A DNA stretch of 64,000 nucleotides, from NCBI GenBank assembly GCA_001917135.1, contig MNTT01000016.1:124518-188517 (forward strand), written 5' to 3'. Made by a program: the position numbers and the translations under genes. Source of the stretch: Acetobacter sp. 46_36 (GTDB taxonomy: Bacteria > Pseudomonadota > Alphaproteobacteria > RF32 > CAG-239). Under the pieces are notes generated by a model, which was not told the DNA's origin, did no database searches, and saw only the letters and a program-made list of their open reading frames with translations. Below are positions 9,170-18,022 of the stretch, piece after piece (the first letter of the stretch is position 1; each line of letters begins with the position of its first letter).

Positions 9170-9197
9170 AAAACACAGGCGCAAAGGCCTGTGTTTT
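9170..9197 (-). terminator. Terminator downstream of the 9285-10034 gene
   Basis: Perfect stem AAAACACAGGC / GCCTGTGTTTT with a 6-nt loop and, on the minus strand, a T-run. Confidence 0.75.
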
Positions 9198-9284
9198 AGC
9201 GAAACGGGGAAATCCCGAAATCAAGCGGCGTCCAACCGCTGAGATAACGAATACGGCTGGAACAAAAAACAGCAGAATTTCCGG

Positions 9285-10034
9285 TCAGAACTTTCTGATG
9301 CCGTCGATTTCGGCATAGACGGTTTCCCCGTCAAGTTTCTTTTGCACTTTCAGCTTTTTCTGCGTCAGGCGCCAGCGCGAAGCGTTCAGCTTTTTGAGTT
9401 CCTTGCCGTTGCAGTCATACAACGTGCAGGCAGGACTTTTTCCGCCGGTTACGGCAAAATAAAACTCTTCGCCGGGCGCTTTGGCGTCTTTTATCAGCCA
9501 ATACCTGCGTCCTTCAGCCATCTCCGGAGAAGTCCAGAGTTTTTTGCCGCCATAGGTGCGCACTTCCCACACTCCGGTATCAAGGCGCAGGAAAAGCAGT
9601 TTCAGCCCCTGATAAGAGGATTTGACGGCGCATGTTTCGTCCTGTGCCGGAAAGTACCAGGTACTTGTTTTGTAATTCGTTCCCATGTACACGACTTCTT
9701 CGCGCGGCATACGGGTAAAAGTTTCGAACTCGCCGTTTCCAATCGGGTCGCCGTCGTGCTTATAGGCTTCCACCTTAAGGTCGCTGACGCGGCAGATGAT
9801 AACGTTGTCGTCGGCGGTTATGGACGTATAGCGGGCCGGCGTGACGATAACACGACTATCGTCCGGATTGGGCGCTTTTTCCCTGACGCCGAGCAAAATG
9901 CCGTCCGAGCCGTCATCGGGCGCAGTGAAGGTTACAAGACTGCCGTGCAAGGGCTTTTCTTCGGATTTGAAACCGCAGCTTGTGGCGATGAATGCCAATG
10001 CGCATATCATCAGCCCATAAAATAATTTTTTCAT
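9285..10034 (-). CDS. Lipoprotein of unknown function
   Basis: 249 residues with a classic lipoprotein signal peptide: MKKLFYGLMICALAFIATSC, with lipobox ATSC and Cys20. The mature part looks beta-rich (many alternating Val/Tyr/Trp segments, for example STWYFPAQ and WEVRTYGG) and would be periplasmic. No family recognised. It may be distantly related to the next lipoprotein upstream (10391-11326): both have a TADDN/DADDN-type segment followed by a Cys-Arg. The ATG has no Shine-Dalgarno site; TGTCAAATT abuts the start. Confidence 0.7.
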   Translation of the reverse strand: MKKLFYGLMICALAFIATSCGFKSEEKPLHGSLVTFTAPDDGSDGILLGVREKAPNPDDSRVIVTPARYTSITADDNVIICRVSDLKVEAYKHDGDPIGNGEFETFTRMPREEVVYMGTNYKTSTWYFPAQDETCAVKSSYQGLKLLFLRLDTGVWEVRTYGGKKLWTSPEMAEGRRYWLIKDAKAPGEEFYFAVTGGKSPACTLYDCNGKELKKLNASRWRLTQKKLKVQKKLDGETVYAEIDGIRKF

Positions 10035-10079
10035 AATTTGACATTTTTAATGGTGAATAAAAATTTATTGTCGGTACTG

Positions 10080-10107
10080 ATTATAAGAGGAAGATTTTAT
10101 TTTGCAA
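10080..10107 (-). promoter_or_regulatory. Candidate promoter of the 9285-10034 lipoprotein gene
   Basis: Minus strand TTGCAA (10107-10102), 16-bp spacer, TATAAT (10085-10080), about 45 nt before the ATG. Confidence 0.6.
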
Positions 10108-10146
10108 CATAAATATGTACAAAAAGGACAAAATAACCATGGGCGA

Positions 10147-10270
10147 TGAAGGCGGAAGTATTTGACAACAGGTCATGAAGGCTGACCAGCAATAGATGAT
10201 GAAAGCAGGCCAACAACAATAAACGACTGGAGCGGAAGTATTTAACAACAGGCGGTAAAAGCAGGTACGG
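10147..10270. repeat. Degenerate intergenic repeat
   Basis: GCGGAAGTATTTGACAACAGG (10152-10172) recurs with one change at 10232-10252, 80 bp away. Between them are looser copies with ACAACA and GATGAAAGCAGG. This is most of the 355-bp gap 10035-10390; the rest holds a promoter and a terminator. Confidence 0.5.
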
Positions 10271-10307
10271 CCGGGGAGAAATTCGGGTATTCGGGCTGTT
10301 TAAACAA

Positions 10308-10344
10308 AATCTCCCGCTTAAGCTGTAAACCTAAGCGGGAGATT
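10308..10344 (-). terminator. Terminator of the 10391-11326 gene
   Basis: A 13-bp perfect stem AATCTCCCGCTTA / TAAGCGGGAGATT with an 11-nt loop; a T-rich stretch follows on the minus strand. Confidence 0.75.
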
Positions 10345-10390
10345 GGCGCAGGAGCGCTCCGGGCGGGAAGCTCCGGCGGCGGGAAAACGG

Positions 10391-11326
10391 CTATTCCGTT
10401 TCCAGCCTGTCAATGCGTGCGACGTGCAGACCGCCGAGTTCGCCGATTTCTTCCAAACGGCGATGCAGCCTCCACCAGCCGAGCCAGCTTAACGTTTTGA
10501 CAAACCTGCCGTCGACCTGTTTGATGTCCATGCCCCAGCCTTGCGGAACGACAAGAAAATCATAGCCGCGGCTCTGGTCATAAACGAGCCAGCTTTCTTT
10601 GGGGACGTCGGTCAAAGCGGCGGCAGTACTGTCCGTGGACGGAATCAGGAATGTCCAGAAATCGCCGTTGTCTTCACCGACGGCGGTTCCGTACGGCGTT
10701 CGGCAGACGACGGCATTGTCGTCGGCATCCAGCGTTTCGCCGCAGGCAATCCGGGAGGCATAGCGGTTTTCGCCGACGCACAGGCCGGTAACCAGCTTTT
10801 TCTTTTTGCCAAGCCAGGCGAAGCTTCTTACATTCCCTTCCGGCCGGCGGTAGAAAATCTTTTCGGTTTCTTTGTCGGCCAGATTGTAAACGTTGACTTC
10901 AAATTTTGAACTGAAAATCAACGTGTTGTTGAGGTAAGAAACGTGGCACGGACGCAACGGGCCGACGGGTTTGCCGCTGCCGTAGACGTAAACGTACATG
11001 CCGTAGCGTTCCAGACACTGCAGGAAATCTCCGCTGTCGATGACGTAGTCAAACTCTTCGTAAAACAGCGGTTCGCCGTCCAGCCGGTAAACCATTCCCC
11101 GGTGTTTCGGCGAATAGCAGACGAGAACGTCTTTGAGCGGGACGATTTCTTCGGCATAGGCCGGAATGAGAACTTTCCCGTCTTCGTCGGTAACGCCGGC
11201 CAGCTGTGTCTTCGGGTCGGTGAATGCGTATAATCCCGTGTCGCCAAGAGCAGTTACACGCGGACTGCACGAGGCCAATACAACGCAGGCCATAATCAAA
11301 ATCATGGCAAAAGCATCTTTTTTCAT
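10391..11326 (-). CDS. Lipoprotein with WG-repeat-like N-terminus
   Basis: 311 residues from ATG 11326, chosen because it begins a lipoprotein signal peptide (MKKDAFAMILIMACVVLASC, Cys20); an upstream in-frame extension lacks a signal. The segment GLYAFTDPKTQLAGVTDEDG followed by VLIPAYAEEI resembles WG/KWG beta repeats, which pair a short turn with a following IP-x-Y motif. The rest is beta-rich with several Trp near the C-terminus. Function unknown; periplasmic location predicted. No Shine-Dalgarno site; a TTGACA/17/TATACT promoter precedes it. Confidence 0.65.
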   Translation of the reverse strand: MKKDAFAMILIMACVVLASCSPRVTALGDTGLYAFTDPKTQLAGVTDEDGKVLIPAYAEEIVPLKDVLVCYSPKHRGMVYRLDGEPLFYEEFDYVIDSGDFLQCLERYGMYVYVYGSGKPVGPLRPCHVSYLNNTLIFSSKFEVNVYNLADKETEKIFYRRPEGNVRSFAWLGKKKKLVTGLCVGENRYASRIACGETLDADDNAVVCRTPYGTAVGEDNGDFWTFLIPSTDSTAAALTDVPKESWLVYDQSRGYDFLVVPQGWGMDIKQVDGRFVKTLSWLGWWRLHRRLEEIGELGGLHVARIDRLETE

Positions 11327-11682
11327 AATAATTGGTATAAAATTAGTTAAAAAAATAGAATATCGCGGCGGAGTATAGATATGGTACAAAATTTTGTCAA
11401 CATGAATCGCGTTCGCGGTGGTATGTAACGACGGCATGCGGGGAAAGCGATAGCGAAAGATGGCGCGGAAAAAACGGGGCGGAGCGTTTTTGCAAAAGCC
11501 GGACTTGCAGCAGCATATAGCGGCGGAGCGGGGAAGAGGCCGGGCTGCAGATGGTGCGGGAGATGCCGGAGCGGCAAAGAGAAAGGAAACGAGGCGAAAC
11601 CGGAGTGTGCGCCGGGATTAAGCCGATATTAAGAATTGGCGGATATGATACTGTTAATAAAAAATATTCTACCGGAGGCGCA
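11327..11682. other. Intergenic region between divergent lipoprotein gene and anmK
   Basis: 356 bp. The left end holds the lipoprotein promoter. The remainder is purine-rich and GC-rich on the + strand without a convincing ORF. Just upstream of anmK, a TATGATACT-like -10 lies near 11643-11651. Confidence 0.4.
11372..11400 (-). promoter_or_regulatory. Sigma70-like promoter of the 10391-11326 gene
   Basis: Minus strand TTGACA (11400-11395), 17-bp spacer, TATACT (11377-11372). The leader to the ATG is about 45 nt and AT-rich. Confidence 0.7.
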
Positions 11683-13029
11683 ATGATTACGATTGGGATA
11701 ATGACGGGAAATTCGCTTGATGCGGCAGATGTGGTGATGACGGAGTTTTCCGGCGCCGGAAGCATCCATGACATTGCTGGCGTGTCGGTTCCCTACCCTG
11801 CGGCGCTGCGGCAGGATATGCTTGATTTGCGGGAAGAAATTATCGCCCTCGGATCGGATATGGACAAGGCGGCGAAGCTGCCAAAATTCCGCCCGGCACT
11901 TAAAACTTATACCGAACTGCTGGCCGGAGCCGTGGAGGAACTGCTGGCGAAAAGCGGCGTGCCGCGGGAAAACGTGGCGGCCATCGGGTTGCACGGACAG
12001 TCGACGGGTGAACATAATCCGCCCTCTTCGGCCGGCGGCGGCGAGCCGTTTACGACACAGATGTTTGACGCGGCGGGGCTGGCGAAAAAGGCCGGGATTC
12101 CTGTGGTTTACGATTTCCGTTCCGACGATATTTTCAACGGCGGCGAAGGCGCGCCTCTGGCGCCGGTGCACAATTTGCACCTCAGTTACGCCCTTTCCAA
12201 GCGCGGAATGTTTCCGGTCTGTTTTATCAACGGGGGAAATACTGCCAATCTGGCGCTGGTCAGCAGCGGCGCGACCCTGCGCAAAAAAGTCTGCGGCTAT
12301 GACTGCGGGCCGTTCAACCACTATGCGGATATGCTGGCAAAGGCTTTTTACGGCGCCGATTTTGACGAAGACGGCAAGCTGGCGGCAGGCGGACACATTA
12401 ACAGCATGCTGCTGAAAGATTTGTATGATGAGGCGGCGGTTACGGTGGACGGCGACAATTTTTTGGATATCGTGCCGCCGAAATCGTCAGGGCCGCATTT
12501 GTATCGTATGGCCGAGCGGCTTAAAAACTATCCGCTGGCGGAACAGGATATTTTGCGCACGGTGGAATATTTTGCGGCCTATACGGTGTTTATGGGGTTG
12601 AGATTTCTGCCGAAAGAGCTTGATTTTCCACGCTATTTTCTGATGTTTGGCGGCGGGTGGCGCAATCCGCTGATTTACCGCGACTTTATCAGCCTGCTGA
12701 CCGGGCGTGGGTTGCTTTTGCCCGAACATATCGCGGCGGCGGAAAATATACGCAAGAGATTTCGCGGCGAAAAGTTCTTTGCGGCGATGCTGGACGATTA
12801 CGGCATCAGCGGACAATATACGGAGGCGCGGATTATGGCCGATATGGCGCGGTGTTTTCTGGAAGGGAAAAAGTTTACCGCGCCGGAAATTACCGGCTGC
12901 CGCAAAGGTGCAGTGTGCGGGATTCTCTGCAAACCGGGTGAGAATACCCGGCGGCGCGGACGGGGCTTTACCTTTTCACGGGCGGCAAAAGGCTGGCAAA
13001 AAGCTTTGAAACCTGACGAAAAAGCGTAA
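11683..13029 (+). CDS. anmK: Anhydro-N-acetylmuramic acid kinase
   Basis: Phosphorylates and opens 1,6-anhydro-MurNAc to MurNAc-6-phosphate during peptidoglycan recycling in the cytoplasm. The N-terminal ATP-binding motif is IGIMTGNSLDAADVV (residues 4-18) where the well-known form is GLMSGTSxDG. Further signatures are AIGLHGQSTGEH, VYDFRSDD, FINGGNTAN, YDCGPFNHY and LMFGGGWRNP. The protein has 448 residues, longer than the roughly 370 of E. coli AnmK, so it belongs to a variant subfamily. Start: ATG 11683 with GGAGG 6 nt upstream. It converges with murG. Confidence 0.8.
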   Translation: MITIGIMTGNSLDAADVVMTEFSGAGSIHDIAGVSVPYPAALRQDMLDLREEIIALGSDMDKAAKLPKFRPALKTYTELLAGAVEELLAKSGVPRENVAAIGLHGQSTGEHNPPSSAGGGEPFTTQMFDAAGLAKKAGIPVVYDFRSDDIFNGGEGAPLAPVHNLHLSYALSKRGMFPVCFINGGNTANLALVSSGATLRKKVCGYDCGPFNHYADMLAKAFYGADFDEDGKLAAGGHINSMLLKDLYDEAAVTVDGDNFLDIVPPKSSGPHLYRMAERLKNYPLAEQDILRTVEYFAAYTVFMGLRFLPKELDFPRYFLMFGGGWRNPLIYRDFISLLTGRGLLLPEHIAAAENIRKRFRGEKFFAAMLDDYGISGQYTEARIMADMARCFLEGKKFTAPEITGCRKGAVCGILCKPGENTRRRGRGFTFSRAAKGWQKALKPDEKA

Positions 13030-13134
13030 ACGGCAGATAAATAAGGTACCGGGTATAGAGAGCAGAACAGGCAGCGCACCGGCAGGAAGTGATGGCGCGG
13101 CACCGGAGGCAGATATTGTTCGGAGAGGCAAATC

Positions 13135-14271
13135 TTATGACGATGCGGCAGCGGAACAGATTTGTTCGCAAAGCGCGGCGGCAGAAGTGATTTTGACCGG
13201 GTTTTCGCGCATTTTTTTGGTATAGGCGGCACGTCCGGCATAAACCTTATCCAACATCGGGAGCAGAATTTCAGGATCAGCGATATCTTCGTCGCGGATG
13301 ATTTCAGCGTAGCCTTTGTCAACAAAGCTTTGGGCATTCAGGCTCTGTTCGCCGCGGGAAGACGCAGCCGGCAACGGCACCAGAATCATCGGCTTATACA
13401 GGCTCGCCAATTCAAAAATAGAGTTGGAGCCGGCGCGCGAAACGACAATATCGGCAAGCGCCATCAGGTCTTTCAGCTCCGTATCGACATATTCGTACTG
13501 GACATAGCCCCTGCCCTGCAATTCAGGATTAAAGCCGTTTTTGCCGGCGATGTGTATCAGCTGGTATTTAGCGAGGATTTGCGGCAGATTCCGGGCGACG
13601 GCTTCGTTCAGGCTGCGGGCGCCGAGGCTGCCGCCGATGACCATAACCGTCGGTCTGGAAGGGTCCAGCCCGGCAAATGCGGCGCCTTTTTCTCGGCTGC
13701 CGTTAAACAGGCGGTCGGACAATACGGGGCCGACGCAGGATACTTTTCCTTTTCGGGAAACGGACTGCACCGTTTCGGGAAAGGTCGTAAAGAACGTGCC
13801 GACGAACGGGAGGCTCAGCTTGTTGGCCAGTCCGGGCGTTATGTCCGACTCATGCATAAAAATGCGTTTGCGGTTCACGAAGCCGCCGACCACAACCGGA
13901 AACGACACAAAGCCGCCTTTGGAAAAGATGATGTCGGGATTGATTTTGCGCACCAGCCAGCATGCCTGCAGGCAGCCGAGCGGTATTTTTGCCATATCGA
14001 GAAAATTCTGCCAGGAAAAATAGCGCCGCAGCTTGCCGGTTAAAATGCCGTAGTAGCGGACTTCGGAAAAGCGGGAGACAAGTTCCTGCTCCATGCCGCC
14101 TTTGGAGCCGATGTACGATACCTGCCACCCCTGTTCAAGAAACCAGGGAATCAGCGCAAGATTCAGAGTTACGTGCCCGGCCGAGCCGCCGCCGGTAAAA
14201 ACGATGCGGCGCGATTTGGCGGAGGCACCGGGGTTAAAGGAAGATTGCGCGTTGTTTGAGGAATCAGACAT
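13135..14271 (-). CDS. murG: MurG-like N-acetylglucosaminyltransferase (lipid II synthesis)
   Basis: Transfers GlcNAc to lipid I on the inner face of the membrane. 378 residues with the MurG N-terminal loop FTGGGSAGHV (25-34), FSKGGFVSFPVV, HESDITPGLAN, VIGGSLGAR and ADIVVSRAGSNS in the donor-binding half. Near the C-terminus it reads ILVPLPAASSRGEQSLNA, the SRGxQ-LNA form I associate with Firmicutes-type MurG rather than the usual proteobacterial HQxxNA form. It may therefore be a second or horizontally acquired MurG; the dcw cluster is not here. The ATG overlaps the rmuC stop by 8 bp, so the two are coupled. Confidence 0.75.
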   Translation of the reverse strand: MSDSSNNAQSSFNPGASAKSRRIVFTGGGSAGHVTLNLALIPWFLEQGWQVSYIGSKGGMEQELVSRFSEVRYYGILTGKLRRYFSWQNFLDMAKIPLGCLQACWLVRKINPDIIFSKGGFVSFPVVVGGFVNRKRIFMHESDITPGLANKLSLPFVGTFFTTFPETVQSVSRKGKVSCVGPVLSDRLFNGSREKGAAFAGLDPSRPTVMVIGGSLGARSLNEAVARNLPQILAKYQLIHIAGKNGFNPELQGRGYVQYEYVDTELKDLMALADIVVSRAGSNSIFELASLYKPMILVPLPAASSRGEQSLNAQSFVDKGYAEIIRDEDIADPEILLPMLDKVYAGRAAYTKKMRENPVKITSAAALCEQICSAAASS

Positions 14272-15805
14272 TTTTTTCTCCTGCGGGTTCAGTTGCGGCG
14301 TTTACTGCCGGTGTTTCGGTTTGAGCGATTGTTGCCAATGTATCGGTTGGAACGGCTGTTGCCGATGTTTCGGTTTGAGCGTTTGTGCCCGGTGTGTCTG
14401 CTATAGCGGCTGCGGCAGACGTACTGGCTGCCGTTACGGCTTCGGCCGGGGCGGTTAAAAGCAAATCATTGTCGTTCAGGGCGAGCGCAATGGTTTTGCC
14501 GGTTTTGGCGCCGAGCTTTTTCATATTTTCAGCCTGCGACAATGCGGAGCCGCGCCCGGAAAGCTTGGTCATGGCATTGTTGTAAGCGTTGGAAGCCTGA
14601 TTTAAGCCGCGTTCGATGGCTTTCATATCCTCAACGAAAGCTGCGAGCTTGTCATAAATCTTGCCGCCGAGTTCGGCTATTTTCTGCACGTTCTGGTTCT
14701 GGCTGTCTATCCGCCAGAGGTTTTCCACCGTGCGCAAAACCGGCATCAGCGAAAGCGGCGTCGCCAAAATGACGTTGCGGCGGTATGCATAATCGTACAG
14801 GTTGTTATCGGCCTCAAGCGCCGCGACATAGGCGCTTTCTACCGGAATAAACATAATGACGTAATTCAGAGTGCGCCCTTTAAGCAGCTTCTGGTATTCC
14901 TTGGCGGACAGTTCGTCGATATGCGCTTTGATGCAGGCGAGGTTTTTTTGCAGGAATTTTTGCTGTGTTTCCGCATTGTCGGCGTTGACGGCTTCGAGAT
15001 AATCATTAAGAGAAACTTTGGAATCGACGATAATATCGCGGTTTTCCGGCAAATGGATAATAACATCCGGGCGGTAAAGCCGTTTGTCTTCGTCATAATA
15101 CGCTTCCTGCGTGTCGTAATCCTGCCCTTTGCGCAGACCGGAACTTTCCAAAAGCCGGTCAAGCTGGAATTCCCCCCAGTTGCCCTGTGCCTTTTTGTTG
15201 CCTTTAAGCGCTTCGGTCAGGCTCTGGGCGTCTTTGCTGAGATTTTGGTTCAGCGCCATCAGGTTCATCAGCTGGGTATCAAGGCTGGACTTGCTTTTTA
15301 TGCTTTCTTCCCGGGCGCTGGCAACTTCCGTCTTAAAAGCCTTAAGCTGCTCGGCAAACGGCGACAGCAGCGCCGAAAGCGCGGTTTTCTGCTCGGCGGA
15401 AAAAGACTCGTGCTGAGCTTTGATGATTTCGTTGGAAATGTCCTTAAATTTCAATGTCAGTTCTTCTTTTATCTTTTCCAGATAGCGGATTTTTTCAGCC
15501 ATCGCCTCTTCCCGGGCGGCGGCAGCGGCTTTTTGCGCACTTAAATCCCGTTCCAGCCCGGTAACGGCGTTCTGAAGCGCTATTTTCTCCGATTCGGCTT
15601 TTGCCGCGCCGGAAATAACGTCGGCAAATTTAGACTCGGTAATGGCGTGTTTGAGCTGTAACTCGCTGTATTTACCGTAAATATCATTATACTCCACGGC
15701 CTTGTGCAGCAGGCGGACGCGGCAGACTACGGCATAATAAAGGCAGAAAAAGAGCAAAAACGCCAAAACGGCATATCCGTAAGCCGGATTTTCCATCAAA
15801 ATCAT
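14264..15805 (-). CDS. rmuC: RmuC family protein
   Basis: RmuC limits DNA inversions and rearrangements in E. coli and has a nuclease-like core. 513 residues: an N-terminal membrane anchor (about 8-28), a long coiled coil (about 40-190), then the conserved core with GNWGEFQLDRLLESSGL, RPDVIIHLPENRDIIVDSKVSL, and IMFIPVESAYVAAL, ending with ATPLSLMPVLRTVENLW. The last 70 residues are a low-complexity Thr/Ala tail with repeated TETxATxxPTD-type units. Transcribed leftwards with murG. Confidence 0.85.
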   Translation of the reverse strand: MILMENPAYGYAVLAFLLFFCLYYAVVCRVRLLHKAVEYNDIYGKYSELQLKHAITESKFADVISGAAKAESEKIALQNAVTGLERDLSAQKAAAAAREEAMAEKIRYLEKIKEELTLKFKDISNEIIKAQHESFSAEQKTALSALLSPFAEQLKAFKTEVASAREESIKSKSSLDTQLMNLMALNQNLSKDAQSLTEALKGNKKAQGNWGEFQLDRLLESSGLRKGQDYDTQEAYYDEDKRLYRPDVIIHLPENRDIIVDSKVSLNDYLEAVNADNAETQQKFLQKNLACIKAHIDELSAKEYQKLLKGRTLNYVIMFIPVESAYVAALEADNNLYDYAYRRNVILATPLSLMPVLRTVENLWRIDSQNQNVQKIAELGGKIYDKLAAFVEDMKAIERGLNQASNAYNNAMTKLSGRGSALSQAENMKKLGAKTGKTIALALNDNDLLLTAPAEAVTAASTSAAAAIADTPGTNAQTETSATAVPTDTLATIAQTETPAVNAATEPAGEKNV

Positions 15806-16145
15806 GGTCGGACTTTCAAAAATTACACTGCGGATACTATAATTTTTTTTATTTTGTTTGACAATTCTTTTAGCGGAGTTTTACCTTTATTTATTAACAA
15901 ATCCGAAAAAATATCACCTTTTGATTTGAAACATATACAAACTTATATAAAATCAATATAAAAAGTTATATGAACCGATAAACTATTTCTGCGATAGATA
16001 ATACAATAATAAATAAAAAAGTATTGCATTTCTTTCCGGGTTGTTATAGTATATGTATAGAAAACAAGACGATACAATTGTTGGTTGTGTAAAATCCATT
16101 AACGGTTGTGTTTAACTTTAACCCCTGGAAAAGAAAGGAGCGCAA
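15806..16145. other. AT-rich divergent promoter region
   Basis: 340 bp between rmuC and the rightward gene at 16146. No ORF. Toward the right end TTGCAT (16024-16029) and TATAGT (16045-16050) form a possible, short-spaced promoter. Confidence 0.4.
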
Positions 16146-16976
16146 ATGAGGGGCTTAGCCAACGAATGCGGTTCAAGAAACTCTTTCGGCTACTACGACG
16201 CGAGCGCAAAAGAGATTATTTTGAAACGCCCCTGTTTGAAAAAGCAGGATTTGGAAGAGGCATACCTGTGGCTGGACAACAGCCTGGAGCTGCGAAAGTT
16301 CTCCATCGGCATCGGCTCCGTCGAAGTTTTTGTCGCAGACGGCAATATCGGCGGACTTTATACGACGGCGCGCGGGATGCTCAAAAACTCTATGATGAAA
16401 AACAAATATTCCGATGCGGAAATGCTCAGAAATATGCTGTTGCGGCTGAAAAAGAAAGAAAAGCTCAGAAATCTGGCCGTCAAGTGTTTTATCTTTAATG
16501 ACGACCCGGTACTGTTTGAGCTGCTGCTGGATACGATAAGAGGGCTTGGCAGCCTGGTCTATCTGGATTTGACGGGATGTTATTTTTCCGACGAACAGCT
16601 TGCCGATTTAGCCGACGTCATATCCAAAACGAAAATTGCACATCTGGTATGGCCGGAACCGAGAATGGACAAGATGGTTCTCGGCAAGGTGATGCGGATT
16701 TTGGAAATCAACAGGTCGCTGGTGGTTCTTTCCGGCGTACCGATGGAAATGCAGAAACTTGCCAAAAACAACCGGGAAAACCTGTTTGCCTTGGGGAAAC
16801 GCCCGAGCATGATGAGTGAAGAAGAAGAGATGATTATTCGGGAATACGGTAATTCCATTCAGTTGGCAATCGCTTACGAAAAGGAGAAACTGTATAATCT
16901 TGAACAAACTTTTATGGCAATACTGGCCGAACCTAAATGCTCAAGGAAGTCACCATCTGATGACCCCGAGAACTAG
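16146..16976 (+). CDS. Hypothetical protein with LRR-like segments
   Basis: 276 residues, AAGGAG about 6 nt before the ATG. No named family recognised. The middle (about 120-200) has leucine-rich strands such as LVYLDLTGCYFSDEQLADLA and RSLVVLSGVP, spaced like ribonuclease-inhibitor-type leucine-rich repeats, but only two or three units are visible. The N-terminal part is basic with many Lys/Arg. No signal peptide, so cytoplasmic. A terminator follows 45 bp downstream. An assignment as a protein-protein interaction scaffold is inference. Confidence 0.55.
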   Translation: MRGLANECGSRNSFGYYDASAKEIILKRPCLKKQDLEEAYLWLDNSLELRKFSIGIGSVEVFVADGNIGGLYTTARGMLKNSMMKNKYSDAEMLRNMLLRLKKKEKLRNLAVKCFIFNDDPVLFELLLDTIRGLGSLVYLDLTGCYFSDEQLADLADVISKTKIAHLVWPEPRMDKMVLGKVMRILEINRSLVVLSGVPMEMQKLAKNNRENLFALGKRPSMMSEEEEMIIREYGNSIQLAIAYEKEKLYNLEQTFMAILAEPKCSRKSPSDDPEN

Positions 16977-17020
16977 CGCTCCTTAATACTAAGGCTCCGC
17001 TATAGCCGGTAGGTAAATCT

Positions 17021-17056
17021 AAAAATCCGCTATCAGCAGTATGGCGGATTTTTTTG
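17021..17056 (+). terminator. Rho-independent terminator
   Basis: Stem AAAAATCCGC (17021-17030) with GCGGATTTTT (17044-17053) and following T residues. Confidence 0.75.
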
Positions 17057-17070
17057 TGTCAACGAGGAAA

Positions 17071-17205
17071 ATGCAGAAAGAAAACTATAGAGAGACAGCT
17101 ATAGAGGTGTTTGTGGGAGTTTTGAGCGAAAAACTCATTCGGGATTTAATGTCTAAGAAAGATGTTCAGGATAGATTTTTGTATTTTGCGATATTCTCGT
17201 TATGA
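17071..17205 (+). CDS. Small ORF, 44 codons
   Basis: ATG preceded by GAGG at only 4-5 nt. The peptide is MQKENYRETAIEVFVGVLSE then a Lys/Asp-rich helix. Charge and hydrophobic spacing look protein-like, with predicted amphipathic helix. No family recognised. It follows a terminator and no promoter is obvious, so it may be a remnant. Confidence 0.25.
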   Translation: MQKENYRETAIEVFVGVLSEKLIRDLMSKKDVQDRFLYFAIFSL

Positions 17206-17502
17206 ATATTTGTCAATATATTCACTGCAATGAATAAAACTAACAACACACTGTATTTAATTATTTATTCTTTTGTAATGCATTTTGTAAATTAAAAATA
17301 GGAATAATATGCTTTTAAAATATCCGTGGTGGTGATAACAGTTGGGGGAATTATTGAAAACAGACCGATGTTGGCGGCAATAGCAGGGGAATTGTCGGAG
17401 GTATTGGGAACAAAATGAGATATGCCTAGAATAAGGCAAGGCATACATTAGTCAGGCTTACTGAGCAGCCTGAAACATATTGGTAAAAATGCAAAAGTAA
17501 AA

Positions 17503-18018
17503 TCAGGATAATGAAACAACGGCGATTTTACTGACGACATGTCCGGAAATTTCCAGCTCCGCAGCGGTTACTGCATATTCGGGCAGATAAGCCTGATTAT
17601 CGCATAAAACCGCAACTCTGCCGTCGGAGAGCGTTTGCAGGCGGCGCAGGACTTCCCTGCCCTGGCGTTGCAGCAGATATATGCCGTCGGCGCCTTTGGT
17701 CTGGCAGGGACGGACAACGGCAATGTCGCCGGAAATCAATGTCGGCGCCATATTATTATCCCTAACCGCCATTGTGCGGCTGTCTGCGGGCAGATTAAGC
17801 GGCAATGACAGCGGCGAAACGTTGTCTTTTTCCTCAGCGATGAGCTTGTCCAGCGGACATTGCAGAATTGCGGCAATAGCGGCGGCGGTTTCTGCTTTCA
17901 TATCTACCTGCCCGTTTTCGATTTTGGTAAGGTTGCCTTGGGACATATTGAGCTTTTGCGCCAGTTCGGCAACGGTTATACCGAGAGATTTACGAATTTG
18001 TTTGATGTTATTGAGCAT
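17503..18018 (-). CDS. XRE-type HTH regulator with inactive S24-like C-terminal domain
   Basis: 171 residues from ATG 18018. Residues 4-62 form a Cro/CI-type helix-turn-helix (IRKSLGITVAELAQKLNMSQ...). Residues 85-160 match the LexA/CI S24 fold: AVRDNNMAPTLISGDIAVV where the family has G-(D/N)-S-M-x-P-T. The nucleophilic Ser is Asn89, and the catalytic Lys region reads VLRRLQ with Arg. Self-cleavage is therefore unlikely, so it should not respond to RecA as LexA does. The start lies 4 nt after the stop of the upstream MORN gene; coupled translation is likely. Confidence 0.75.
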   Translation of the reverse strand: MLNNIKQIRKSLGITVAELAQKLNMSQGNLTKIENGQVDMKAETAAAIAAILQCPLDKLIAEEKDNVSPLSLPLNLPADSRTMAVRDNNMAPTLISGDIAVVRPCQTKGADGIYLLQRQGREVLRRLQTLSDGRVAVLCDNQAYLPEYAVTAAELEISGHVVSKIAVVSLS

Positions 18019-18022
18019 GGCG

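Larger units (their letters stand above)
16977..17502. other. Intergenic region, 526 bp
   Basis: Contains the terminator at 17021-17056, a 44-codon ORF (17071-17205), and AT-rich DNA. A further short open frame near 17330-17418 (starting GTG, about 29 residues, ending LSEVLGTK) could be a gene fragment. Nothing else seen. Confidence 0.4.
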
